From assembly GCA_020831895.1 (NCBI GenBank), contig JAFIFS010000058.1, positions 1 through 50,298 on the forward strand: a stretch of 50,298 nt of DNA, read 5' to 3'. Shown here piece by piece: positions 18,912 through 26,526 of the stretch. The DNA is from Chromatiales bacterium. Lineage in GTDB: Bacteria; Pseudomonadota; Gammaproteobacteria; Steroidobacterales; GCA-2729495. Both the position numbers and the translations under genes were made by a program. The notes below the pieces were generated by a model. That model saw nothing but the letters and a program-made list of their open reading frames with translations. It was not told the origin of the DNA and ran no database searches. Position 1 is the stretch's first letter; each line of letters opens with the position of its first letter.

Positions 18912-19652
18912 ATGAGCCTGATCACTGATATGGATCAGACCTCCCTGCCCTGCGATGGCTGCGCGGGCCGCCAGGGCACGGTCTGCGGGGCGTTTGACGA
19001 CGCCGGTATCGCAGCGCTCTTCGGTCTCGTGCGCCAGCAGTCTTTCACCTCCGGGCAGTGGATCATCGAGCAGCGGCAGCCGGCCGACCGGGCATTCCTG
19101 CTGAGCAGCGGCCATGCCTCGGTGCTGAGGCTGACTGCCCAGGGCCGGCGACAGGTCATTGCCTTCCTCTTCCCGGGCGACTTCTTCGCCTTCAGCGCCG
19201 AACCCGTCTACCAGTACGGTGCGCTGGCCCTCGGTGATGTGATGGCTTGCCTGCTGTCACGTCGGCAGCTCGATACGCTGCTTGACCGCCACGCTGCCGC
19301 CGGCAACCGCCTACGCAGGCGCATGGCAAGACTGCTGGACAGCCATGCCGAACTGGCCTTCACGCTGGGGCGCAAGCAGGCGCTGGAGAAAGTGGCCGCC
19401 TTCATCTGGTACCTGCACTTCAAGCATCACAAGCTGGGGCACACCGGCGACGAATGCCCGGTGCCGATGTCGCGCACGGACATCGCCGACTTCCTCGGCC
19501 TGACTGGAGAGTCGGTCAGCCGTGCATTGACCGCGCTTCGAACCGAGGGCGTGATCAGCCTGCCGGAGGCACACAGGATCCAGGTGCGCGACCCGGCGCG
19601 CCTGCGTCAGATCGGCATCGTGGAGTCGGGGCTGGCCGCGGAGCCCGGCTGA
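18912..19652 (+). CDS. Crp/FNR-family regulator with probable oxygen-sensing Fe-S cluster
   Basis: This 246-residue regulator has a cyclic-nucleotide-like beta-roll (about 30-115), a dimer helix and a winged helix-turn-helix. Cys14, Cys17 and Cys25 (CDGCAGRQGTVC) plus Cys113 in VMACLL match the four cluster ligands of E. coli FNR. The last spacing differs (Cx2Cx7C instead of Cx2Cx5C). The recognition helix carries GESVSRAL, retaining the Glu, Ser and Arg that read FNR sites (TTGAT-N4-ATCAA). I chose ATG 18912; ATG 18930 is also possible, and neither has a good ribosome site. It is divergent from the four-gene operon and probably controls it. Confidence 0.85.
   Translation: MSLITDMDQTSLPCDGCAGRQGTVCGAFDDAGIAALFGLVRQQSFTSGQWIIEQRQPADRAFLLSSGHASVLRLTAQGRRQVIAFLFPGDFFAFSAEPVYQYGALALGDVMACLLSRRQLDTLLDRHAAAGNRLRRRMARLLDSHAELAFTLGRKQALEKVAAFIWYLHFKHHKLGHTGDECPVPMSRTDIADFLGLTGESVSRALTALRTEGVISLPEAHRIQVRDPARLRQIGIVESGLAAEPG
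18918..18938. promoter_or_regulatory. Inverted repeat at the start of the FNR-type gene
   Basis: CTGATC and GATCAG are perfect 6-base arms separated by 9 bases. They share the GAT/ATC core of FNR-type sites but not the usual 4-base spacing. The repeat spans the two candidate start codons, so it could be an autoregulatory operator. No experiment or second copy supports this. Confidence 0.25.
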
Positions 19653-19691
19653 GCGTCGCTCGAGCCGGCAGGCCGCCTTTCAGGAGCAGCT

Positions 19692-19719
19692 TTGTGCCAG
19701 AGCGGGCGGGGTGTATCCT
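19692..19719 (+). promoter_or_regulatory. Promoter of tRNA-Leu
   Basis: TTGTGC (19692-19697) and TATCCT (19714-19719) are separated by 16 bases and place the start about 10 bases before the tRNA. The GC-rich stretch just after the -10 box resembles a stringent discriminator. Confidence 0.5.
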
Positions 19720-19729
19720 GCTGCCCGCT

Positions 19730-19816
19730 GCCGGTGTGGCGGAATTGGTAGACGCAGTGGACTCAAAATCCACCGGTCGCGAGACCGTGCCCGTTCGAGT
19801 CGGGCCACCGGCACCA
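19730..19816 (+). tRNA. tRNA-Leu (anticodon CAA)
   Basis: The 87-base sequence folds as a class II tRNA. The acceptor arms are GCCGGTG and CACCGGC, with A as discriminator and CCA encoded. The anticodon stem-loop is GTGGA-CTCAAAA-TCCAC, giving anticodon CAA, which reads UUG. There is a long variable arm (CCGGTCGCGAGACCG region) and a T arm with GTTCGAGTC. The long variable arm and GGTAGACGC in the D arm confirm a leucine tRNA. Confidence 0.96.
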
Positions 19817-19837
19817 GCCAGGGCCAGCCGCCCCCGA

Positions 19838-20245
19838 TCAGCTCCGGACGTGCTCTGGGACCTCGGTGACAGGCTTCAGCGGAAGCTGCAACCGCAGCCG
19901 ATCCACGGGCTCACCGCGCACCAGCTGCTGCTCGACCAGCTCCGGTATGTCGGCAGGCTTGACGCCACCGTACCAGTTGCCCTCCGGGTGCACGACCAGG
20001 ACGGGCCCGGGCGCATCCGGCTGGCGGCACTGCATCAGGGTGATCTTCACCTGCGCCATGAGGCGCCGGCGCACCAGCTCCTGGCGCAGCGCGCCGAGCA
20101 GCGCCGGCGAGCCTGCCTGCTCGCAGCCGCAGAAATCCCCGGCGTCGGTGCAGACGAAGACATGGTAACGCAGCTTGCCAAGAATCTTAGGCTGGGACTC
20201 CTCGAAACCTTCGGCGCAGCAGCTCTCGTGATCGGAATCGGACAT
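19838..20245 (-). CDS. Thioredoxin-fold [2Fe-2S] ferredoxin, variant ligand set (first of pair)
   Basis: This 135-residue protein belongs to the thioredoxin-like ferredoxins. It has VFVCTDAGDFCGC (Cys32, 39 and 41) and then LMQCRQPDAPGPVLVVHPEGNWY. The usual fourth ligand in the C-x3-C-x2-GP motif is replaced: the sequence is Cys73-x3-Asp77-x2-GP. Cys39/Cys41 give a spare cysteine that could take over. The N-terminus contains a further CC pair (9-10). It follows the related 161-residue gene after 33 bases on the same strand, so the two form an operon. The partner redox enzyme is unknown. Confidence 0.75.
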   Translation of the reverse strand: MSDSDHESCCAEGFEESQPKILGKLRYHVFVCTDAGDFCGCEQAGSPALLGALRQELVRRRLMAQVKITLMQCRQPDAPGPVLVVHPEGNWYGGVKPADIPELVEQQLVRGEPVDRLRLQLPLKPVTEVPEHVRS

Positions 20246-20278
20246 CTCTCGGTTCTCCGGGCAGTCGGGACGCAGGGC

Positions 20279-20764
20279 TCAGGACGCGGCGCTGGCTGGG
20301 GCTGCCGCAGCGACGGCCTCCGGGATGCCCTTGCTGCGCTCGGGGTTCAGCCGCCGGTGCACGAGCTCGCGAACGGGCTCGCCGCCGATGATGTGCTGCT
20401 CGAGGATCTTCTCGGCGTCGCTCATGTCGTGTATGCGGTACCAGAGACCATCCGGATAGACCATCACCACGCAGCCGTAAGCATGCTGGGCCACGCAGGC
20501 ATTGGGGCTGACAATGACATCCTCTATGCCCGCCTCGCGCAGGCGGCGCTGGAACATCTCGTAGATACTGCCACCCATGCTCATGCCACAATGGGAACCG
20601 CGGTGACCGTCGGCGTGCTCCTCGGGCTTCGCCTCGAGGATGCGTTTTTTCTCCTCCTCGCTCATCGCGGCCATCTGGGCCTTTTTCTTGGCGATCGTGC
20701 GCGACCAGTGGTCGGCATAGTCGGTGGTGCAGACGAACACGTGACGAATGGCAGGCTTGTTCAT
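20279..20764 (-). CDS. Thioredoxin-fold [2Fe-2S] ferredoxin with charged insertion (second of pair)
   Basis: The 161 residues begin HVFVCTTDYADHW and keep the family ending VVMVYPDGLWYRI. There are only four cysteines: 12, 59, 90 and 98. Between Cys12 and Cys59 is a charged insertion of about 35 residues rich in Lys, Glu and His (KKKAQMAAMSEEEKKRILEA). At the fourth-ligand position of C-x3-C the sequence has His94 (CVAQH), while Cys98 replaces the Pro of the usual GP. Coordination by three Cys plus His94, or by four Cys with new spacing, is therefore possible. TATGAT at 20794-20799 (minus strand) could be the -10 box of this operon. Confidence 0.72.
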   Translation of the reverse strand: MNKPAIRHVFVCTTDYADHWSRTIAKKKAQMAAMSEEEKKRILEAKPEEHADGHRGSHCGMSMGGSIYEMFQRRLREAGIEDVIVSPNACVAQHAYGCVVMVYPDGLWYRIHDMSDAEKILEQHIIGGEPVRELVHRRLNPERSKGIPEAVAAAAPASAAS

Positions 20765-20881
20765 GATGCTGTTCCGGTCTGGATTCAGCTCCGATCATAA
20801 ACAGGTTGGCGGCCTTGTAACAGCGGCCAAAAGCCGCAGCCGGGGCCAGGCGAACCTTCCCACCGAGGCAGCGTTGAGTCG

Positions 20882-21418
20882 ATGAAGTACTGCAGTGATT
20901 GCGGCGCCGGGGTGCGCTCCATGGTGCCCGAGGGCGACAACCGGCCCCGCTGGGTCTGCGTCGCCTGCGGATCGATCCACTACCAGAACCCGCGCCTGGT
21001 GGTCGGCTGCGTCCCCGAATACCAGGGCCGGATACTTCTATGCCGGCGCGCGATCGAGCCGCGCCGTGGCTACTGGACGGTGCCGGCGGGGTTCATGGAG
21101 ATCGGCGAGACACTGGCCCAGGCCGCGGCGCGGGAAACCCGCGAGGAAGCACAGGCCGATGTCGAGATCGGCGAGCTGTTCTCGATCGTCGACGTAATCC
21201 AGGCCGCCCAGGTGCATGTGTTCTTTCGCGCCCGGATGCCTGTATCCGAGTACGGACCGGGCAGCGAATCACTGGAGGTCAGGCTGGTCAGGCCCGGGGA
21301 CATCCCCTGGGAAGAGCTGGCCTTCGCGAGCATCCGCATCGCGCTCGAGACCTGGCTGGACAGACGACCGGGAGAGCCGGCGCGGCTTGCGACGGCGCCG
21401 CGGAAGCGGCTGACCTGA
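20882..21418 (+). CDS. NUDIX hydrolase with N-terminal zinc ribbon
   Basis: The 178 residues start with a zinc ribbon (Cys4, Cys7, Cys26, Cys29) and then a NUDIX domain. The NUDIX box is GFMEIGETLAQAAARETREE, with the expected Gly, Glu and REtxEE residues. This layout resembles NudC-like and ADP-ribose/NADH pyrophosphatases, but the NudC-specific SQPWPFP segment is not seen, so the substrate is open. It is a single gene. The 117 bases upstream, shared with the divergent ferredoxin operon, are its likely control region. Confidence 0.85.
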   Translation: MKYCSDCGAGVRSMVPEGDNRPRWVCVACGSIHYQNPRLVVGCVPEYQGRILLCRRAIEPRRGYWTVPAGFMEIGETLAQAAARETREEAQADVEIGELFSIVDVIQAAQVHVFFRARMPVSEYGPGSESLEVRLVRPGDIPWEELAFASIRIALETWLDRRPGEPARLATAPRKRLT

Positions 21419-21472
21419 CGCAAGGCGTGGCGATATGCCGCGCGGGCATTGGCTTATGGCGGCCGCCTGCAG

Positions 21473-21500
21473 TTGCATTGGCCCGCGCAGTGACTAAAGT
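21473..21500 (+). promoter_or_regulatory. Probable sigma-70 promoter of fdxA
   Basis: TTGCAT (21473-21478) and TAAAGT (21495-21500) are separated by 16 bases, 24 bases before the start codon. AGGAGAGG follows as the ribosome site. Confidence 0.45.
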
Positions 21501-21524
21501 AGCGGGCGCTGCCAGGAGAGGAAC

Positions 21525-21848
21525 ATGACCTTCGTCGTCACAGATAGCTGCATCCGCTGCAAATACATGGACTGCGTGGAAGTCTGTCCTGTCGACTGCT
21601 TCCACGAAGGCCCGAACATGCTGGTCATCGACCCGGACGAATGCATCGACTGCACGCTGTGCGAGCCGGAGTGCCCGGTCGAGGCAATCTTCTCCGAGGA
21701 CGAGATTCCGGCCGGGCAGGAGCAGTTCCTGGAGCTGAACGCCGAACTCTCGAAGAAATGGCCGGTGATCACCGAGATCGGCAAGGTCCCGGAGGATGCC
21801 GACGAGTGGGCCAAGGTCAAGGACAAGCTACAGCACCTGGAGCGCTGA
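21525..21848 (+). CDS. fdxA: Seven-iron ferredoxin FdxA
   Basis: FdxA is a small electron carrier with one [3Fe-4S] and one [4Fe-4S] cluster. The 107 residues begin [26 protein letters not shown] and contain the second motif [16 protein letters not shown]. The C-terminal extension of about 45 residues ([12 protein letters not shown]) is typical of the Azotobacter-type family. The ribosome site AGGAGAGG lies just upstream. Its end converges on dsbC with 12 bases between. Confidence 0.95.
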   Translation: MTFVVTDSCIRCKYMDCVEVCPVDCFHEGPNMLVIDPDECIDCTLCEPECPVEAIFSEDEIPAGQEQFLELNAELSKKWPVITEIGKVPEDADEWAKVKDKLQHLER

Positions 21849-21860
21849 AGCCCAAGGGGC

Positions 21861-22571
21861 TCAGCCGCCGTTGGCCTCGAGACGCCGCAGCAGCTCGGCC
21901 GCGGGCAGATAGCCCGGAATCAGCTCGCCGCTGTCTGTAATCAGGGCCGGCGTACCGCGTATGCCCAGGTCCCGGCCCAGCTCGAAGTGCGCCTCCACCG
22001 GGTTCGGGTTGCAGGCACTGGCCGTCAGGCGCTGGCCGGCCTTGGAACGGGTCATCGCGTCGAGCCGGTCCGGGGAGCACCAGACCTGCTCGGCCTTGGT
22101 CCAGCTCTCGGTCCCGGGCCCGCTGCGCGGGAAGAACAGGTAGCGCACGCGGATCCCCAGCGCCATGTAGTCCGCGATCTCGCGCTGCAGCCGCCGGCAG
22201 TAGCCGCAGTCGATGTCCGTGAACACGGTGATCGTGTGGCTCCAGCTATCCGGCGCGAACACGACCATCGTGGGCTCCCCCATCTCCTCGATCGCGTCCA
22301 GGCGCACGGAGGCGCGGCGCGAGGCCGTCAGGTTCTCCGTTGTCTCGACGTCGTAGAGCTCGCCCTGGATCAGGAAGCGCGCATCCTCAGTCACGTAGAA
22401 GATCTGCGTACCCACCCGGACCTCGAAGAAGCCTGGCAGCGGCGCCGGACGCACGTTGGCGACACCCACGCCGGGAAACAATCCGGCCACGCGCTCGGCG
22501 GCCTCGTCGGCCAGCACCAGCGAAGGCAGGCAGGCCAGAGCCAGCCAGGCAACAAGCAAGCGATGAATCAT
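21861..22571 (-). CDS. dsbC: Periplasmic thiol:disulfide isomerase DsbC
   Basis: DsbC corrects wrong disulfides in the periplasm and is kept reduced by DsbD. From the ATG at 22571 the protein has 236 residues, with a signal peptide ending near LVLA-DEA. A dimerisation domain follows, then a thioredoxin domain with the active site DIDCGYCRRLQREI. The later motif GIRGTPALITDSG holds the cis-proline. The frame also opens at ATG 22607, which would add 12 residues before the signal; the internal start gives a cleaner signal peptide and an AGGA upstream. It follows xerD, as in many gammaproteobacteria. Confidence 0.94.
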   Translation of the reverse strand: MIHRLLVAWLALACLPSLVLADEAAERVAGLFPGVGVANVRPAPLPGFFEVRVGTQIFYVTEDARFLIQGELYDVETTENLTASRRASVRLDAIEEMGEPTMVVFAPDSWSHTITVFTDIDCGYCRRLQREIADYMALGIRVRYLFFPRSGPGTESWTKAEQVWCSPDRLDAMTRSKAGQRLTASACNPNPVEAHFELGRDLGIRGTPALITDSGELIPGYLPAAELLRRLEANGG

Positions 22572-22653
22572 CCCGTATCCCGTCCTGTGCTGCATTGAGT
22601 CAGGCACCGCGGCCCGAGTGTCGGGGGATTCTACCGGATGGGGATGAACAGGA

Positions 22654-23565
22654 TCAGCCGCGGGGGTGATGCTGCGCGTGCAGCTCCTTCATGCGCGCCC
22701 GGGCCACGTGGGTGTAGATCTGCGTCGTCGACAGGTCGCTGTGGCCCAGCAGCATCTGTACGACACGCAGGTCGGCCCCGTTGTTCAGCAGGTGTGTCGC
22801 GAAGGCGTGACGCAGCGTATGCGGCGACATACGGGCCGAGATCCCCGCCTTGCGCGCATAGCGCTTGATGATGTGCCAGAACGCCTGGCGGGTCATCCGG
22901 TCTCCGCGACGGGTCGGGAAGACATAATCACTTTGCCGCTCGAGCAGGATCTCTCCGCGAGCCGACCCGAAGAAGTCGCGCAGCCACCGCTGCGCCTCCT
23001 CGCCCAGTGGAATCAGGCGCTCGCGCTCACCCTTGCCGCGGATTCGCAGCACGCCCTGGTTCAGGTTGATCTGGTTCTGGTGCAGGTTGATCAGCTCGGA
23101 AACGCGCAGGCCCGTCGCATACAGCACCTCGAGCATGGCACGGTCACGGTGTCCCAGCGGATCGCTGACATCGGGCGCCTGCAGCAGCGCATCGACCTCA
23201 GTCTCGGTCAGCGACTTCGGCAGCGAGCGACCGATCTTCGGCATCTCGATCTTGACCGTCGGATCCTCCGTGATCAGGCCATCGCGGAGCAGGAAGCGAT
23301 AGAAGCGGCGGAAGCTGGACAGCTGGCGTGCGGTCGAGCGAGGTTTCGCGCCCTCTTTTGCCCGCCAGGCCATGAACGCCAGCAGGTCGGCACGGACCGC
23401 ATAGATCAGGCTGGTGTCACGCTGGGCGAGCCAGCGCTGCAGGGCGAGCAGATCGGCCCGGTAGGCACCGAGCGTGTTGACGGACAGCCCCCGCTCCATC
23501 CAGATCGCATCGAGGAACTTCTCGACGATGCTGTCGCCGTTCGATGTGTCCGAAGCCTGTCCCAT
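22654..23565 (-). CDS. xerD: Site-specific tyrosine recombinase XerD
   Basis: XerD acts with XerC at dif sites to resolve chromosome dimers. The 303 residues include the N-terminal SAM-like core-binding domain (FLDAIWMERGLSVNTLGAYR). The catalytic residues are Arg in LYATGLRVSEL, Lys in RGKGERERLIPL, His and Arg in PHTLRHAFATHLL, His in LGHSDLSTTQ and the nucleophile Tyr in IYTHV. The open frame is longer, but ATG 23565 preceded by GGAAAAG matches the family length. dsbC follows after 82 bases. Confidence 0.95.
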   Translation of the reverse strand: MGQASDTSNGDSIVEKFLDAIWMERGLSVNTLGAYRADLLALQRWLAQRDTSLIYAVRADLLAFMAWRAKEGAKPRSTARQLSSFRRFYRFLLRDGLITEDPTVKIEMPKIGRSLPKSLTETEVDALLQAPDVSDPLGHRDRAMLEVLYATGLRVSELINLHQNQINLNQGVLRIRGKGERERLIPLGEEAQRWLRDFFGSARGEILLERQSDYVFPTRRGDRMTRQAFWHIIKRYARKAGISARMSPHTLRHAFATHLLNNGADLRVVQMLLGHSDLSTTQIYTHVARARMKELHAQHHPRG

Positions 23566-23758
23566 CTTTTCCAGTTTCCGTGATTGGGCCGCGCCCGGGA
23601 ACTGGCCAGCCGCCCGAGCGCCAGCCTGAATCCTGCCCGACGGCCGCGCTGGACCTTGCTGGCCTGCGTGGTTAACCTCCGCGGTCAAACACGCCGGCAC
23701 CGGAAATCAGCCACGGCGATCTTGAGACCGAGTATGCGGGCCGCAGCGTACCGGGTGC

Positions 23759-24550
23759 GTGACCACACTCACAAAAAGATCAATGGATTACGTGAACACG
23801 CCCGGCAAGTCGGTCCGGCCCCGCGACAGCGCGACGCGACGGCTGGTCAACGGGCTGTTCGGCGCCTGGGCGATGGCGAGCTTCCTGGTGACGGGCCTCG
23901 CCACCCTGCTCACGCTGCTGTTCACGCCCGGCATGGACCGTCGCCGGCAGGTGGTGCGCGCTGCGGCGCGGTGCCTGCTGTGGCTCTGGGGCACACGCCT
24001 GGAAGCCAGGGGACTGGCCCACCTGCCCGACCAGCCCTGCGTGGTGGTGGCGAACCACGCGAGCTACCTGGACGGCATCATCATGACTGCGGTCCTGCCG
24101 CCGCGCTTTGCCTTCGTGATCAAGAACGAGATGACGCGCGTGCCGCTGGCCCACTTCGTGCTGCGGCGGATCGGCTCGGAGTTCGTCGAGCGCTTTGATC
24201 GCCAGCGGGGCGCGCTGGACGTGCGACGACTGCTGCAGCGGGCACTGACCCGCGAGGGCCTCGTCTTTTTTCCCGAGGGTACGTTCCGGCCGGAGCCCGG
24301 CTTGCGCCGCTTCCAGGCCGGCGCCTTCGCCGCCGCCGTGCATTCGCGCCGGCCCGTCGTGCCGGCGGTGATTCGCGGGAGCCGCGCGATGCTGCCGGCC
24401 CGGCAGCTGCTGCCCCGGCCTGGCAGCCTGGTCGTGGAGCTGCTGGAGCCACTCCCGGCCGATCCGGCGGGCCAGGATGCCCGGACGCTGCTGGAAGCCA
24501 GCCGCACGCGCATCCTGGCCCGCCTGGACGAGCCGGATGCAGCCGCATGA
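23759..24550 (+). CDS. 1-acyl-sn-glycerol-3-phosphate acyltransferase (PlsC family)
   Basis: This enzyme would acylate lysophosphatidic acid at the inner membrane. The 263 residues have an N-terminal membrane helix (ASFLVTGLATLLTLLF). The acyltransferase motifs are NHASYLDG (HX4D, block I), DRQRGALD (block II region), FPEGTFRPEPGLRRFQAGAF (block III) and VPAVIRGSR (block IV). The start is uncertain: GTG 23759 as given, or ATG 23783; neither has a clear ribosome site. The 193 bases between this gene and xerD hold nothing I can identify. The thiolase follows on the same strand. Confidence 0.88.
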   Translation: MTTLTKRSMDYVNTPGKSVRPRDSATRRLVNGLFGAWAMASFLVTGLATLLTLLFTPGMDRRRQVVRAAARCLLWLWGTRLEARGLAHLPDQPCVVVANHASYLDGIIMTAVLPPRFAFVIKNEMTRVPLAHFVLRRIGSEFVERFDRQRGALDVRRLLQRALTREGLVFFPEGTFRPEPGLRRFQAGAFAAAVHSRRPVVPAVIRGSRAMLPARQLLPRPGSLVVELLEPLPADPAGQDARTLLEASRTRILARLDEPDAAA

Positions 24551-24562
24551 CCAGCTGGCAGC

Positions 24563-24592
24563 TTGGCGCTGATGGCTGCCTGACCCCATAAT
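24563..24592 (+). promoter_or_regulatory. Probable sigma-70 promoter of the thiolase gene
   Basis: TTGGCG (24563-24568) and CATAAT (24587-24592) are separated by 18 bases, 39 bases before the TTG start. Confidence 0.4.
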
Positions 24593-24631
24593 GCGCGCCT
24601 TGCCACCCCCGTCACCCGGAGCCCAGCTGTC

Positions 24632-25813
24632 TTGAGCGCAGACCCGATAGTGATCGTCGCCGCCCGGCGCACGCCGATTGGATCCTTCCAGGGCAGCCTG
24701 TCGGGCTGCAGTGCGCCGGAGCTCTCGGCCGCGGCCACGCGCGCCTGCCTGGAGGACGCCGGACTTGCGCCAGAGGCCATCGACGAGGCAGTCGTGGGCT
24801 GCGTGCTGTCCGCCGGCCTCGGCCAGGCACCCGCGCGCCAGGCACTGCTGGCCGCCGGGCTGCCGCCATCCACGGCCTCGATGACCGTGAACAAGGTCTG
24901 CGGGTCCGGCATGGTCGCGCTGATGATCGCCCATGACCGGCTGCGTGCGGGCAGCACGGGCATCGCGCTGGCTGGCGGCATGGAGTCGATGAGCAACGCG
25001 CCCTACCTGCTGCCCAAGGCGCGCGGCGGTTATCGCATGGGCCACCAGGAAGTCCTGGACCACATGTTCTTCGACGGCCTGCAGAACCCCTATGACCAGC
25101 AGATGATGGGCGTGTTCGGCGAGGCCACGGCGGAGCGCTACAGGCTCGGCCGCGAGGCCCAGGATGCCTTCGCGATAGAGTCCGTGAGCCGCGCGCAGAA
25201 AGCGCTGCGCGACGGAGTCTTTGCTGCCGAGCTGGCGCCGGTCACCGTCAGGACGCGCCGGGCCACCGCGGTGGTCGAGCAGGACGAGGAGCCGGGACGC
25301 TGCGACACGGGCCGCATACCCGAGATGCGCCCGGCCTTCGCGAAGGGCGGCACGGTGACCGCCGCCACCTCGTCCTCGATTTCCGACGGCGCCGCCTCGC
25401 TCCTGGTGATGCCGGCTGCGGAAGCCGGGCGTCGCGGGCTGGCGCCGCTGGCGCGCATCGCGGGCCATGCCTCCTTCGCCCACGAGCCGGAATGGTTCAC
25501 CACGGCACCAGCCTTCGCGATGCGCCGCCTGCTGGACCGTCTCGACTGGAAGGCGGCCGACGTGGACCTCTACGAAATCAACGAGGCCTTCGCCTGCGTG
25601 ACGATGGTTGCGATGCAGGAGCTCGGAATCGGGCATGAACGTGTCAACGTCAACGGCGGCGCCTGTGCGCTCGGTCACCCGATCGGCGCCACCGGGGCAC
25701 GCATCGTGACCACGCTGATACACGCGCTGCGGGCCCGCGGCCTGCGCCGGGGCATTGCCAGCGCCTGCATCGGCGGCGGTGAGGCGACGGCGATCGCGGT
25801 GGAGATTCCCTGA
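24632..25813 (+). CDS. Acetyl-CoA C-acyltransferase (thiolase)
   Basis: Thiolases cleave 3-ketoacyl-CoA or condense two acetyl-CoA. The 393 residues are the usual length. The nucleophile Cys90 is in [12 protein letters not shown] is at about residue 310, the catalytic His is in [16 protein letters not shown] and the second Cys is in [12 protein letters not shown]. The start is TTG with CGGAG upstream. The sequence fits the degradative or biosynthetic acetoacetyl-CoA group; the chain-length preference cannot be told. Acyl-CoA genes elsewhere in the window (ETF-QO, TesB, MaoC, HMG-CoA lyase) suggest a catabolic role. Confidence 0.93.
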   Translation: MSADPIVIVAARRTPIGSFQGSLSGCSAPELSAAATRACLEDAGLAPEAIDEAVVGCVLSAGLGQAPARQALLAAGLPPSTASMTVNKVCGSGMVALMIAHDRLRAGSTGIALAGGMESMSNAPYLLPKARGGYRMGHQEVLDHMFFDGLQNPYDQQMMGVFGEATAERYRLGREAQDAFAIESVSRAQKALRDGVFAAELAPVTVRTRRATAVVEQDEEPGRCDTGRIPEMRPAFAKGGTVTAATSSSISDGAASLLVMPAAEAGRRGLAPLARIAGHASFAHEPEWFTTAPAFAMRRLLDRLDWKAADVDLYEINEAFACVTMVAMQELGIGHERVNVNGGACALGHPIGATGARIVTTLIHALRARGLRRGIASACIGGGEATAIAVEIP

Positions 25814-25849
25814 GGCGCCGATTCGGCGTTTTAGGAGCTGGCACCGCTG

Positions 25850-25998
25850 TGGGAGCGACTTCAGTCGCGAACTTCCTGTTTTCCAAGCGGCCCCCGTACC
25901 CCGGGTCCGTGCCGGAAAACCTGCGAAGTTCGCGACTGAAGTCGCTCCCAAAGGGACATGGGGTTGCGGCGGGGCTCGCGGCTAAAGCCGCTCCTACA
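25850..25998. repeat. REP-like palindrome cluster (three units)
   Basis: Two units at 25850-25875 and 25925-25950 are exact 26-bp inverted copies (core GGGAGCGACTTCAGTCGCGA) around a 49-bp spacer. A third, related unit (CGCGGCTAAAGCCGCTCCTACA) is at 25977-25998. This layout resembles REPIN-type doublets seen in Pseudomonas and Xanthomonas relatives. The last unit supplies the TAG stop codon of the gamma-carbonic anhydrase gene. A related cluster is at 30282-30405. Confidence 0.85.
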
Positions 25999-26512
25999 AA
26001 GTGCGGAGGTGGCGCTGGTATTCCCGGGCGCGCTCGATGTAACGATCGGCCGAGGCGCGCAGCTCCCGGATCTCCCGCTCGTTGAGCTCGCGCACGACGC
26101 GCGCAGGTGAGCCGACAATCAGCACGCCGTCCGGGAACGACTTGCCCTCGGTCACCAGCGAGTTGGCGCCGACAATGGAGTTCTTGCCGATCCGCGCGTG
26201 GTTCATGATGATGCTGCCAATGCCGACCAAGCAGTTGCGGGCGATGTGGCAGCCATGAAGCATAACCATGTGACCGACCGTGACGTATTCGTCGATCACG
26301 AGCGGTGCGCCCGGGTCGGAATGAAGCACGCTGTTGTCCTGGATGTTCGTGCCGCGCCCGATCGTCAGGCGCTCCACGTCGCCGCGCAGGACGGCACCAA
26401 ACCAGATGCTGGTCTCGGGCCCCAGCTCCACGTCGCCGATCACCATCGCGTTCGGCGCCACGAAGCTGTCTGGTGCAAGCTGCGGAGTACGCTCACCCAG
26501 CGCGCAGATCAT
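25994..26512 (-). CDS. Gamma-carbonic-anhydrase family protein (YrdA-like)
   Basis: The 172-residue protein is a left-handed beta-helix trimer of the gamma-carbonic anhydrase family. Candidate zinc ligands are the His in NIQDNSVLHSDPG and the two in GHMVMLHGCH. The hexapeptide pattern continues through GIGSIIMNHARIGKNSIVGA, and a C-terminal helix (residues 150-168) follows. The open frame runs to 26791, but the ATG at 26512 gives the family start (MICALGERTPQLAPDSFVAP-like). Whether it is an active anhydrase is not shown. The stop TAG lies within a REP unit. It follows gpmA after 14 bases. Confidence 0.9.
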   Translation of the reverse strand: MICALGERTPQLAPDSFVAPNAMVIGDVELGPETSIWFGAVLRGDVERLTIGRGTNIQDNSVLHSDPGAPLVIDEYVTVGHMVMLHGCHIARNCLVGIGSIIMNHARIGKNSIVGANSLVTEGKSFPDGVLIVGSPARVVRELNEREIRELRASADRYIERAREYQRHLRTL

Positions 26513-26526
26513 CGCCACACCCCGCC

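Noticed and set aside
21845..21864. Short hairpin between convergent fdxA and dsbC as a terminator
   Set aside because: The stem is short and imperfect, and there is no T tract on either strand.
23780..25951. 723-codon minus-strand frame opposite the acyltransferase and thiolase
   Set aside because: The plus-strand genes carry full catalytic motifs; the reverse frame is low in complexity with no motif and begins in a REP unit.
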